DNA of 64,000 nt from contig CM056376.1 in the NCBI GenBank assembly GCA_029718625.1, positions 125,178,674 to 125,242,673 on the forward strand, read 5' to 3'. Position numbers and translations under genes: made by a program. The notes below the pieces were generated by a model. It was not told the origin of the DNA and did not search any database. It worked only from the letters and a program-made list of their open reading frames with translations. Of the stretch, positions 48,234 to 59,954 are shown in pieces. The DNA comes from Synaphobranchus kaupii. Its lineage: Eukaryota > Chordata > Actinopteri > Anguilliformes > Synaphobranchidae. How positions within the stretch are numbered: the first letter of the stretch is position 1; the number at the start of each line of letters is the position of its first letter.

Positions 48234-49052
48234 CTGCTTCCTCGGGGGACACTGGGGAGGCGCTGTCCTGGGACAGGGTGGTCCAGCTGGAGTCCTCATC
48301 GCTGGGGGCCAGGCTCTGGATTCGGTTGAGGGCGCAGTCCGTTTTGGCCCCGTTCCTGGGCCGATCCTTCTTGGTCTCGGGGCTGGAGGACGAGGAGGCG
48401 GCGGACAGCGCGGGGGCGTACCCGGGGCTGGGCTGTTTGGGCGGGGTCGGGGGCGGGCGGTGCGTCTCGTCCCCGGCCAGCAGCGGCAAGGTGGGGTCGT
48501 CCTCTTTGGTTGGGACGGGGGGGTCGGAGGCGTAGTAGTCCAGGAGGCTCTTGCTCCTCGGAGGCGCGTCCTTGTCCTCCTTCCCCTCCAGCTTCTCCGG
48601 GACGTTGTTGCACACGTCGCTCTCGTCCTCGTCGCCGCCGCCGGTCAGCTCAGTGTCGGTCACGTTCTTGTTGTGGTCGCTCAGCTCCGCCGCCTTGCGG
48701 AGCTGGTTGGCGCCGTTCTTGGCCAGTTTGGGGTTGGAGGAAGAGGCGGAGGAGGAGGAGGAGGAGGAGGGGGGGGCGCCGGCGGGCAGCAGAGGCTCGT
48801 CCAGGCCCATGGCGCTCTGGATGTTGGTCAGGGCGTATTTCTTGCGACACTTTGGAGGGGTGGCTGAGCCACGCAGCTCAGCGCCGCCCTGCTTGATGAC
48901 ATCGCAGTTGAGCAGCTGGTTGTGGGAGGAGCGCAGGCTGAGGGAGTTGGGTGGGGTGGGCAGGGGGCTGCTGCGATTGGCCACGTCCGGCCCGGGGGAG
49001 CTGCTGTGGGACTGCGGTACGCACACTGACATCATGATTGAGGCGGAGTCAA
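48234..49052 (-). CDS. apbb2: apbb2 coding exon 2, large N-terminal exon
   Basis: This 819-nt exon encodes residues 16-288 and part of 289. The N-terminal third of FE65-family adaptors is largely disordered and precedes the WW domain. Diagnostic APBB2 blocks are visible: TPPKCRKKYALTNIQ at about 80-94, NQLRKAAE near 131-138, EKLEGKE near 168-174, SPETKKD near 239-245, and AKTDCALNRIQ with APSDEDSSWTTLSQDSASP just before the donor. A poly-Ser tract (about 111-121) comes from a TCC-type triplet run, followed by an acidic patch (155-161) and a proline-rich stretch (214-227). The acceptor is TTTTCAG at 49053-49055; the donor is GCAG|gtaacc at 48228-48233. Phase is 1 at both ends. The exon matches human APBB2 better than APBB1 or APBB3. 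The long GC-rich antisense frames are shadows. Confidence 0.95.
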
Positions 49053-51909
49053 CTGAAAAGAGGAAGGTTTGAGAAAGAGCGAACATCCGTGATCACTCAC
49101 ATTGTGGACATCTTTAATAAGTCTACAATTTGGGCCAGGGATGGACTAAAACTGACACTAACATATAGGTTTCCAACCTAAAGTGCAGGTTAATGGCTTC
49201 TCAGTCTGCTGAAAATTTAATTTGGTCCAAAAAAGTCCATTTTAGGGCTGAGGATTGATCTCATTCTACTGTCTCTCCTGCTGAGGCTGGCACATGATTT
49301 CACAGTCTGGGGCTTGAGGCTGCAAAACCGCAAAGGCTGCAAACCAATTAACACTGCAATTAAGCCTTTTGCTTCATGAAACACATGAAAGTGTCCGATT
49401 ATTATTCTTTGGCTGGGGAAGAGGAAAGTTTCAAGAGGTTTCAAATGGAAGAAATCTTTGGAAGCACTGGTTTGATCAGACTCTGAAATTCAGCCTCTGG
49501 TGCATGCCTCTGAAAACGTGGCAGACAAACAGCCTGTGTTCTGGTTCTGTCCCAGTTTGAACCCACAACTACTGCAAATGTTCCAGTCACTTAAGCTAAA
49601 GTCAATATGCGAAACTCCAGCGTATATGGGCAGGTCTCCGGCTCAAGCAGCACCAATGATGAATGTGCTAGCTCTGTTGTATAATGGAAAACGCTGTTAT
49701 GGATATGATGAGCATCATGACAATTACCACACTTAGTCTCCCAACTATTTTCAGTAACGTTACACCGTTGTTGCATCACACCGGAATGCCTGGTGCAGTG
49801 TTTTTCTTCCTGTGATAGTGAGTGAGTGGATGAGACTCACCTGGAAGCACTTCAGACACGAACCACCGGAGGAGACGTCAGCAGGCCAGAGCACTGGAGG
49901 TGGGCAATTACTCCAAATCTGAAAAGAAAGGAATACTTCACCCAAAGAAGGACAAAACCATGCCGTACAACTGGAAAGGACAGAATTATCAGTGCGGGAC
50001 ATGAATCACTTCAATATCAGTAGGTACCAAATATGCCATTATTAGCTGTCCTCACAATGTAGTTCCACTGTTATCCCAAATGCAAATAAACATCTATAAT
50101 CTAATTTACACGGCTAAATGTGTTGACATACATGAGTAAAATGGAGTGGAAGGGGGAGAATGGAAAAACACAATTAGGTTTAAGAAAGCGACTAATTTGT
50201 CATTTAGCCATTCTACCTCAATTTGCATATACGAACGCATTCAAACCCTGAAGTGCACTCGCAGCCTTCAAGAGGTAGCAGGACTCAAAGGTGTTTATTC
50301 AAATAAATTTGATTTTTAATCATGATTTATTGCCTTACTTAATGGCTTCTACTCACGCTGGAGTCATAAAAGTGGGTTTCTGTTCTCAGAGCGCTCATTT
50401 GGGCGGAAGAAGAAACAGGGCAAAATGTACTAGGGCATAGGTAAGAGATTTATAAGAGGTGTCAGGTTGGGAAAACAAATTAGACTCCCTGCTATCTTAA
50501 CAAATTGGGTCTTCTTCTTGCTTATATTTACCTTGAGAGCACTTTAGAGGAAAGTTGTGAGCCTGAGTTTTCAAAATGGAAACAAGTGCGGAATGGAACA
50601 CGTTGCTGTGTGTTCCTTTGTACTCATAACCCCAAAGACAATCTTCTCAATCAGTTAAGCTGTGTGGAGGGACACATATCCACATAGTCTCTACCGTTAT
50701 TATTAGCTACTAGAGTAAAATAACCCACCCAAATTCTCAAAGAAAGCAAAGAATGCTTGTGAAAACAAATTTCCCTATTGGTACAATGATCCCTTTTAAA
50801 TCATTGACACAACAGGAAGGATATATTTTATCGTCTGGAATGGCGAACTCAAGAGAAATGTGAACATAACTTTTCTTTTTCTCACATGAAATAACCTCTC
50901 TATTATTCACTGGTGTAATGCAAAGTATATTGCATAGTAACAGAGGAGCGCTTTGAGTTTTAAATTCATCTAAAGTACACCGGGCCTGTGTTGAACAAGG
51001 TGGCCCCGTGGCGGTTACATAGTACAACACCCGAGGCGATCCAAAGAAAGGTTGTGGAGTACATTTAAGAAGCTGAACATTTCATGTCTCATAAGTCTCT
51101 GACATAATGGTCTATGGCACTCTGCCTATTAAAGGCAGGCCAATACTCCACAAGTCCATTCATAATTAGCATCCTCTGAAAATGTTTACGTCTGCAAAGC
51201 CAGGCCTGTCTCCTGTCACTTCCTACGGATGGATCCAGCTGAATCATACAGGAAGATAACCGAGCTGAGTTTATTCGACAACAAAAGTGCAATTCTGCTA
51301 ACATAACAGTGGACTTCGGCATACATTATCAATAATGGCCACATTGCAAATGGCTTTGAAAAGATGAGGAAAAAACTACCCATTACCTCCTAAAATTCAG
51401 TTAGACTGGTACCCATTTGACATTTAAAACACATTCAGAAACGTCCTTTTTCAGTTTTTGACTTAGTGCTGTTAGGGTTACACTTACAAATGTGTTATGA
51501 AGCCGTTGTGCATCTTAATTCAAATACTATTTCAAGTTTATAAAGCATTAATGAATCCCAGTGTATAAAAAAAGCCCAACTAGGATCTTCAGGATGGGTC
51601 GTATATCTAACCATGGTAGTGATAAACTTTTCACCTCTCGAATACATAAATAAAAAAATAAAACCTTGGAACAAAGCAGAGAGAGTGACTGCTCTTCTCT
51701 TTTGAACCGATCCACCTGTCTTCCCCCTCAAAACAATACCTCCAAGGTGCATGAGGCTGATCAGAGCGCTCGCTATGTACCGTCTCCCTGCCTGATCTGC
51801 ACCAGAAGCAGAGCCAAGTGCTGACAGGCTTTCATCACCATGCTAATCTCCCCTTCCCTTCTTCATCCAACACATAGCATCTCATCCACCCGCTGCACCC
51901 CGCAGAGTG

Positions 51910-52081
51910 GCGGAGAAAACCATGGCTTTTTCAGGCTTTCAATTTAACAGCAACCAAAATATGTAAAATCTGCCAAATACTGCAAGAGCGTTCTAGCGGA
52001 GAAAACCATGGCTTTTTCAGGCTTTCAATTTAACAGCAACCAAAATATGTAAAATCTGCCAAATACTGCAAGAGCGTTCTA
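51910..52081. repeat. perfect 86-bp tandem duplication
   Basis: The 86-bp unit beginning GCGGAGAAAACCATGGC at 51910 is repeated from 51996, with no difference that I can see, ending GAGCGTTCTA in both copies. It is either a very recent duplication or an assembly artefact. Confidence 0.93.
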
Positions 52082-53609
52082 GCATTTATATAGCCCGAAA
52101 TGTAGGCATGAGAGGACGTTCTTACAGAGTTTGAGATGCTGTTTTACAAGTTAAAACTTTAAGCCTCCATCTTCTCGAAAATTATTTCTTGCACAGTGAC
52201 AGAAAAAGTTACCCTGATTATACATGCTTTGTAAAAGATATTTTATACTAAATTTGACTTTATAAGGCCTCCATAAAGCATTCACTCATTTTTAAACAAA
52301 GGATGACTACATTATAAAGTAGTTAAAAACAAATGTTGTTTTTCAAGATCGCTTTAGAGCAGCCGGCATTGGGGCGTTCCAGTATACTTCAAACAAAATT
52401 GAAATTGGCGGATTCGCTGCCAAACTGGTCGGCAACCAAAAAAAAGCGTCACATTGGGCTTCGATTGTCGCAGTGTGTGCACAGGCTGGCCAGCCAGAAT
52501 AGTCTATATTTTCACACAGCCGCGTTCAGCATCGCCCAATACACCCTCGCCTGCAATTGGTCAACAAGGCTAGACTTGCTGAAGCTGTGCAAGGATATAT
52601 CCACGTGTATGACCGTGCAAGTAAGGACAACAGAGACACTGAAATTCCATCTAAAGAAATTCCTTAAAGAGGTTTATTCTTAAAAAAGGTTTACTTTTTA
52701 CTTTTTAATAAACAGATTTCACTCATCTTTTTCTTAATATTAGAGCCACCAATTGCCCCATATCAGCGTTGTGATTTAAAGTTTGTAATTATTTCATCAG
52801 GGTTTATGATAGGTTTCCATCCTGTCATTACTTTTTTAACACTGCAAATGGCTATACTGTAATTATAAAAGTACACTTAGTTTATTTTGTTTCTAGATAA
52901 GTGTGAGTCGTGCTCTCTCTCTTCTCTGCATTGACTGCATTTGCATAATGGGCGCATTAGCACATTGATTGTGATATCAAAACGTATAAAGAGTTTCTAA
53001 TCCATCTGGCTTGAACTGTCATCAAACGAACAGACACAGCAGTGTGCGGACATTTGCTTCCAGCGCCGTACTCGACAGCAGTTTGACAGGGAATCCACCA
53101 AATTCGATTTTGTTTTAAGTATACTGGGGCCTTTAGCCTGGAAAGGCCCTCACCATAAAACCAACAACTATTCAACTATTATACGATACTAAATTATATA
53201 TCAAGATCCTGTAATTATATTACCCTGGCTATTCCCAAGAGTCACACTGCTTTTGCCTGTAACTTTAATTCTCTGACACAAATGATCTGGAAGCAAAGTG
53301 GATTTTAATGACGGTTCAATTCAAATGTACATGATTTAAGGCTTGATTTAAGTGATGATTTAAGGCTTGTTTGATACGTCAGACCCTTGATGACTTAGAG
53401 CCATTTAGCCAACCATGTGTTCCATACTGTTCCAGTGTACTTTACAGCTAAATCTAGTCCCACCCCCCAATTCCCATAGAGATCAATTCAAATGCAGAGG
53501 CATTATAGTATCGCTTGTAAGAGTATCAGAAAATAAGATATCAAGAGTCTTTTGATGTTGTTGGGTCACAGACATCAGGAAGTCACGGCATGCAAAACCA
53601 AAGGATATG

Positions 53610-53862
53610 CGACCAAATATTAAAAATTTAAAGGCAGTCAACTTAGTGTATGTAAACTTCGGACCCACTGGAATTGTGATATAGTGAATTAAAAGTTAAA
53701 TAATCTGTCTGTAAACAATTGTTGGAAAAATTACTTGTTTCATGTACAAAGTAGATGTCTTAACTGACTTGCCAACACTATAGTTTGCCAACATGAAATC
53801 TGTGGAGTGGTTAAAAATGAGTGTTACGTAAAAGTGTATGTAAACTCTTGACCACAACTGTA
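53610..53862 (+). mobile_element. Tc1-type transposon right end (fragment)
   Basis: ACCAAATATTAA, then TGTATGTAAACTTCGGACCC and ACTGGAATTGTGAT, and a terminal TGTATGTAAACTCTTGACC with CACAACTGTA, follow the right end of Sleeping Beauty-like fish Tc1 elements, including both direct repeats within the inverted repeat. The left end and transposase are not present in the window. It is a solo, immobile remnant. Confidence 0.72.
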
Positions 53863-54141
53863 CCATCAGAACCCCCCTTTAACAGCTTAACTAATCCATA
53901 GGGACAGCCCCTGTAACCTTCTTTCTCAATAGCCTTACCTATATTTCCTGTTCATAATTATTTTTTCTTCTTTCCATAACATTGAATCTCTCATTTTGTA
54001 CTAAGTCTGCTCATTTGAGTCATGTCTGAATGTCTGTACTTTGTATTGAAACTCTTTTGCACCTTTTCCAACGTCGTCTCCTCGGGAGTGGGAGGGGCAA
54101 ACAGTGGTCAGGAGGTGTAGCACAAATGCTTTGAAAAATTA

Positions 54142-55344
54142 ATACAGACTAGTGTTGTCACGATACCAAAATTTTGACTTCGATACCGATACCAGGTTTA
54201 GTATCATGATACTCGATACTGAAACGGTACTTGAAACTGAAACGATACTGATTCGATACTCGGTACCTCTACTGAAATGACCTTAACCCTATTTACTTTG
54301 GCCCTTCAGAGGCAATTTCCTCCTGGTTTCTACTAGTTTTATTTAAATGTCAATATCTAAAAAAATATTCCCTGCAAATCCATGGTTTTAAGTTCGAACT
54401 GAAGAAGAAGCTGTATCATTCAGAAATTTGCTACAGAATACATTTATTTCAGAATAGTCACATACAGTACAGTGTTTCCCCTAGATTTTTTTTCAGGCTG
54501 GGTGGTAGGCCCCTCGAAACTACCAGTGTAGTTGCGCGTACACGGTGTCATCAAACGCGCGTGCGGGGCCGAGGTAGTATCATCGCGCAGGTCGGGGGTA
54601 CGGACAGTCGTCGCACACATGGGGAGGGTGTTGGTAACAAAGTGGTGCATTTCTCCATTCTGAGCTAAAATAACATTTGCTCACAAAGGCGTATGGTAAA
54701 TAAATATTAGTTATTTATAATATTAATAAACTTAAAACAGAACTTATATACAATAAACCCCCCTTAGCTTCACAAATGATATTCAGAACTATACAACTTA
54801 AACCCAGGACAAGGAGTTTGTTTCTACCGGTTTTTAAGGGCTGTTTCTGGATCAGCTATCTTTGCAGCACTGTAGAGCTGCTTTTGAGACTCCTCCATAG
54901 TGCTGATCCATAATCAGTCCTTAAAAACAGGCAGAATCAAACTCCTGCCTCTGCAGTATTAGCTTTTACTCTACACTAAAATGTAATATAAGAGTTCTGG
55001 TCAGATAGCGAAACGCCATTTTGCGTAGAGGCGGAAACTATAATTACACCCTCATAATATCAGCGCTGCCATTGAAAATGTAATTAGGCCTAACGGGAAA
55101 CCGAAGCTGTTTTGGCAAGGGTTTTTCCAGATGCTATTTTGATCATTCCAGCATTCTGCGGTAAGGGCAATATTGCAGCTACATAAAAGAAAAATTAAAA
55201 AAAGATTATATTAAAAAAAAAGAATAATATTAATTTTTTTTTTAAAGTACCGAACGTCGGAAAATTCTAATACCGAACCGTTTTTTTTTTAAAGTATCGA
55301 AAAAGTACCGAAGTTTCGGTGTACCGTGCAACACTAATACAGAC
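54142..55344. mobile_element. non-autonomous hAT element with 8-bp target duplication
   Basis: The element (54150-55336, 1187 bp) is bounded by ATACAGAC at 54142-54149 and 55337-55344, a perfect 8-bp duplication. Its ends are inverted: TAGTGTTGTCACGATACC on the left and, on the other strand, TAGTGTTGCACGGTACAC on the right. Subterminal sequence is rich in CGATAC/GTATCG and GTACCGAA motifs, likely transposase-binding repeats. No transposase reading frame is present. A smaller palindromic element is nested inside at about 54806-54951. Confidence 0.88.
54806..54951. repeat. nested palindromic element
   Basis: The left arm (GGAGTTTGTTTCTACCGG, then TTTTTAAGGGCTG and TGGATCAGC) is the inverse of the right arm ending near 54950 (GCTGATCCA, CAGTCCTTAAAAACAGG, AATCAAACTCCT). 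The arms are about 50 bp with several mismatches around a spacer of about 45 bp. It looks like a MITE or foldback inserted into the hAT element. Confidence 0.68.
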
Positions 55345-55635
55345 ATATACATTTTCCTCTCCAGTATGAAACTGTCAGTCACCGCACAAAATTCATATTG
55401 ATACACATTATATATGATTAAGTCATTGTCTGGTATACACGCGCTTCTGTTTCAAATCTCAGTACACTACCAAAAACTGCAACCATACCCTCACCAATAC
55501 AAAATATGTTGTATCCAATATCATGCAAAATTCTCAGTACAAGAAACATACTTTTTTTCCCCCAAAAAAGTTTCAGTATATAGAGGCATAGAAACCAGGC
55601 TGAGGAAGCACAGATGGACCATGTCCCAGACTTAC

Positions 55636-55681
55636 CTGAGTTATCAGAGGGATAGAAGTCTCCAGTGTGGCGTCTGCCCAT
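55636..55681 (-). CDS. apbb2: apbb2 coding exon 1 (start codon)
   Basis: This exon encodes the N-terminus, MGRRHTGDFYPSDNS, and then the first base of a Val codon. It ends in a strong donor (CAG|gtaagt at 55630-55635 on the plus strand). The phase-1 end joins exactly to the phase-1 start of the exon at 49052, giving ...YPSDNSVDSAS, which parallels the ...PADSGVDT region at the start of mammalian APBB2. The ATG is the first in frame: a TGA lies 15 bases upstream of it in the same frame. The tail of the start exon is thus conserved while the first ten residues are not. Initiation at Met22 or Met23 in the next exon is a possible alternative. Confidence 0.8.
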
Positions 55682-55751
55682 ATTGGGAATGTTAGTACGT
55701 CACAAGCCCTCGCGTCACTGTGGTTCTTACGAGGGGGAGCGCTTCTTCTTT
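55682..55751 (-). other. apbb2: apbb2 5'UTR part of the start exon
   Basis: The 70 bases before the ATG begin directly after a good splice acceptor: a T-rich tract and CTGTCAG, whose CAG is at 55752-55754 on the minus strand. The start exon therefore has an upstream non-coding exon, as in mammalian APBB2. A TACTAAC string lies inside this leader, but no usable AG follows it before the ATG, so it is not the branch site for a later acceptor. The leader contains in-frame stop codons and is not coding in the ATG frame. Confidence 0.6.
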
Positions 55752-57182
55752 CTGACAGGAAAAAACACATAAACTCTCTTTAATGAGTAAAACGGAGCAG
55801 ACGAGGAGATTTTCACAAACGGCAGCAGCTTTCTCATTAAAATGGAAATTAGATGACCAACGGGAACGAATAAAAAGACATCAATTATTCAGCTTTTCAT
55901 TAATGCCCATGTGTAAGTGTAGTGGATAGGGTGTGGGACTCAAATTGCAATGCACTCTTGAGCGTGGTCTGGGACTTTACCCCAAACCTCTGCAGAGAAT
56001 CGCAGTGGCTTGATGTGAAATATTCAATATGTGGCCACCTTTGGTGGATGAGCTGATAGAAATCTGTATGAAAAGTACTAACGTATATCCAGGTTTGTGA
56101 AATTATGGGAATGGCACATAAATATGTATATGCAAGTTGTAAGTGGGAGACCAACTACAGGAAACCAATATATTTTCCAGTGTTGGGGGGGTGGACAACG
56201 TAAGTAGCCATCTTCTAGTAAAGCAGTTACAAGAATGCATAACAGACGAGGTCAACAGTCGAATAATATGAATTGAATGAAATGCAATAAATATTTCATA
56301 AATAAATGTGCCTCTCTGACCATCACATATGACACAATCTTAGCCGGAATATTTGTATGGTTCTGAGGGAACAGAGAGGAGCGAGAGCTTCAGTGAAATC
56401 CATGCAGAAGCAGCTAAGTTATAGACCCATCAGGAGGAAGCCTATTGAGAGTCTGCGGCCCTGGCCTTTGATGTAGTGACCTGGAAATTGATGGCACATA
56501 CAGTAAAGGGGAATGGCCCGTAGAAGACTGGTGACAGGTTTAATCCAAAGCCATATATATTTGCTCTCGATTGATAAAAGAAAGCAAGAAAAGGAGTATT
56601 AGGAACCTCTGTGGTCTTGACCTTGTGACCTGCAAATTGCCATGGTTCTTCAGTGGAAAAACAATTTGTGTCAAGCTGAAACAACATGCATGAAGACAGG
56701 CTGAAGCCACTGTGGAAATGAAAGAATGAAAAGACAACCCAAAACATTATGCGTAATATACAGCTGCCTTAATCCATTTTTATTATTTAAATTCGTAGTT
56801 TTCTGTGGTCAGAAGACCAACAGGATGAAAGCCATACTGATGAAGGCAGAGCTTTACATCGTAATTCTAAACCTCACAAAGTGGGGAATTGCCAAAGTAT
56901 GCTAGCCAGTTTTCCCCACGCAAGAAAATTCACAGGGCTGACTCCCATCCAAATACACAGATCTGATGTAAACATCCTCAAATCTGATCCTCAAAAGTTA
57001 ACTTTTAGCATTTGGAGAGGTAAAATTAGATTAGAGTAATTAGGAAAGTTTGAGTAAAATTAGGAAAGAACAGCTTTGGAAGCAAGTTACTAATTATTAT
57101 TAACATTCTGACAAGAAAAGTCAGCAATACGATTTGGTTATAGCCACAATTCCAAAATATACTAAAACATATCCAAAATCAA

Positions 57183-57682
57183 NNNNNNNNNNNNNNNNNN
57201 NNNNNNNNNNNNNNNNNNNNNNNNNNNNNNNNNNNNNNNNNNNNNNNNNNNNNNNNNNNNNNNNNNNNNNNNNNNNNNNNNNNNNNNNNNNNNNNNNNNN
57301 NNNNNNNNNNNNNNNNNNNNNNNNNNNNNNNNNNNNNNNNNNNNNNNNNNNNNNNNNNNNNNNNNNNNNNNNNNNNNNNNNNNNNNNNNNNNNNNNNNNN
57401 NNNNNNNNNNNNNNNNNNNNNNNNNNNNNNNNNNNNNNNNNNNNNNNNNNNNNNNNNNNNNNNNNNNNNNNNNNNNNNNNNNNNNNNNNNNNNNNNNNNN
57501 NNNNNNNNNNNNNNNNNNNNNNNNNNNNNNNNNNNNNNNNNNNNNNNNNNNNNNNNNNNNNNNNNNNNNNNNNNNNNNNNNNNNNNNNNNNNNNNNNNNN
57601 NNNNNNNNNNNNNNNNNNNNNNNNNNNNNNNNNNNNNNNNNNNNNNNNNNNNNNNNNNNNNNNNNNNNNNNNNNNNNNNNNN
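57183..57682. other. assembly gap (500 N)
   Basis: Exactly 500 undetermined bases. The round number suggests a fixed-size placeholder rather than a measured length. Left of the gap the sequence is AT-rich; right of it is abruptly GC-rich. Frames drawn across it are meaningless. Confidence 0.99.
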
Positions 57683-58031
57683 GCCGGGGCCAAAATCCAC
57701 CGAGAGGTCACACGTGGCTCGGCCGGGGATCAGAAGGACACGGACTCTCATCTGGGACAGACAGTTCCCGGTACACGCGGGCCTGTTCAGTTGGCGAACG
57801 TGCTTAAGATTCCTCTTCTCGCCGTTATTCACTGGCACAATGGCCCGGGCCAGGCACCCGCTAATTAAAGTTTTCCATTAGGAGCGGCGCTGCTCAGCCC
57901 TGTGGGCGGACTGGGAATGAGAGAACAGGAGAGGAGGAGAGTTGCCTGAGACAATTAGGAGGCCGTTGTAGCTTTTCCCCCCATTTACAGTTTTACTGTC
58001 AGCGCGGGCGAAGCAGAGACGCTCGCTGAAT

Positions 58032-58035
<4 letters not shown>

Positions 58036-58073
<38 letters not shown>

Positions 58074-58752
58074 GGAGAGAGAGAGAGAGAGAGAGAGAAA
58101 GGGAGAAAGGGAGAGAGAGAGGGAAAGAGACAGAGAGAGCGGGAGAGGGAGAGAGAGGGGGAGAGGGAGAGAGAGAGGGAAAGGGAGAGAGAGGGAAAGG
58201 GAGAGAGCGGGAGAGGGAAAGGGAGAGAGAAAGAGAAAGAGACAGAGAGAGAGGTAGAGGGAGAGAGCGGGAGAGGGAGAGGGAAAGAGAGACAGAGAGA
58301 GAGGTAGAGGGAGAGAGCGGGAGAAGGAGAGGGAAAGGGAGAGAGAGAGGGAAAGAGACAGAGAGAGGTAGAGGGAGAGAGCGGGAGAGGGAGAGGGAAA
58401 GAGAGACAGAGAGAGGTAGAGGGAGAGAGAGGGGGAGAGAGAGGGGGAGGGGAAGAGGGAGAGAGGAAGAGGGAGAGAGAGAGGGAGAGGGAAAGGGAGA
58501 GAGAGAGGGAAAGAGACAGAGAGAGCGGGAGAGGGAGCGAGAGGGGGAGAGGGAGAGAGAGGGAAAGAGACAGAGAGAGAGGTAGAGGGAGAGAGCGGGA
58601 GAGGGAGAGGGAGAGAGCGAGAGAGCGGGAGAGGGAGAGGGAGAGAGCGGGAGAGGGAGAGGGAGAGAGCGGGAGAGAGACAGAGAGAGGTAGAGGGAGA
58701 GAGAGGGGGAGTGGAAGAAGGAGAGAGAGGGAGAGGGAGAGAGAGAGGGAAG
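58036..58752. repeat. long GA-rich polypurine tract
   Basis: About 715 bp of GA, GGGAGA and GAAAGAGACAGAGAGAG units with higher-order repeats: a block of AGAGGTAGAGGGAGAGAGCGG recurs several times. The minus strand reads as Ser/Leu/Pro repeats in all frames, which are artefacts and not genes. Confidence 0.97.
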
Positions 58753-59954
58753 GGATGGGGCAGTCGGAGCATTGCCCATCTCCAAGGAACCGTCACTCTC
58801 TTTAAAAGGCACTGAGGATATAAGAAGCCAGGAGAGAGGATTTGGCTGGATGAGGTCTGGACAACAAGGCGGTCCTGTTGTCCTTGCAAATAGCAAGTTC
58901 AGCAGTCTTATCACAGCAGTGCTATCTGTGCTACACAGGAGAAACGCTGAGTTCGGCTGTTGAAGCTCGATTAGCCCCTTCACAACAGACGTATATAAAT
59001 CGGCCTCGCTTGTCCGGCTAAACACTTTCCCCGAAGTTCAACTCGGAATACTTCGACTTACCCTACAGAACTTCAAAGGGTCTTCAATTGGATACATGAG
59101 CCTGACGGGGATCATTGTTCAAAGAGCAGCCTTTGTGGTGTTTTAAAAGCCACATTTTGTTGACATAATCCCTTATATGCTGATCGAGACAGTTAAGGGG
59201 GACAGGAGGACAGAAGGGAAAATGTATACGTAGGTTTTCCACGTGTTTTCAAACACAAACAGGTAATTGTTTCAGAGTCTGGATTTGACTGTGTGTCAAT
59301 GGGCCGTCTAATTATTTACCACTTCAATGACAGCCACGGTCCTTGAGGACAGAACAGCTGTGCACACGCCACACTGAATTAACAAGTGCCAGGACGGGAG
59401 GAAGAGATCACAACTTCCGCCTGGCTTGACGCTAAACTGACAGATTTCCTCAGGGAACAGGCCGCAACCTCCAGAACATTTGAGAGTCTAGAAAGTAAAT
59501 CGAAACGACGGGGTTTCATCACCTCTGTACACGCCACCCGTCTTCCCACACTTCAAAAGCGCTGCCCGATTCTCAGCGTCCCAGTCACGTGAAGCATTTT
59601 ATCGGCCTGAAAGCCTGTGCGACTAACGGCACGGATATTATCACGGCCTGCTAATGAAACACCTTCTAATTTCGACTTCACATCCTTTTAACGCTCCCCA
59701 GCTTAAATTGGGGAAGTCGTTCGCAGGGGTGTGATGGAGCGAGCCTTCAGAAGCTATTCCTTCAGGATTTTATGAATGCGCAAAGCTTAGACAGGGTTTC
59801 CATAGCCAAGGGACACAATCGCGCTCATTCATCTCATGCCGACTTAGCCATAGCTTACTGTGTGAACTAGATTTGATGTTCATGGCTATGGATAGCTGCT
59901 AATTTATGACAGAACTGTACTTTACCTGACCTGTTTGTAGTTGTTCCAATGACC

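Larger units (their letters stand above)
49053..55635 (-). other. apbb2: apbb2 intron 1 (after the start exon)
   Basis: A 6.6-kb intron holding a candidate cassette exon (49841-49893), a perfect 86-bp duplication (51910-52081), a Tc1-type transposon end (53610-53862) and a complete non-autonomous hAT element (54150-55336). In 50000-51900 I see only AT-rich unique sequence. Confidence 0.8.

Noticed and set aside
48226..48867. 213-codon plus-strand open frame (Gly/Val/Arg-rich)
   Set aside because: It is antisense to apbb2 exon 2. GC-rich coding DNA often leaves the opposite strand open. The protein is low-complexity and has no domain.
57121..57868. Open frames spanning the N run
   Set aside because: Undetermined bases are not evidence of coding; the length of the gap is a placeholder.
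57985..59025. 346-codon Ser/Leu/Pro protein
   Set aside because: Translation of the GA/CT polypurine tract. All three frames look alike.
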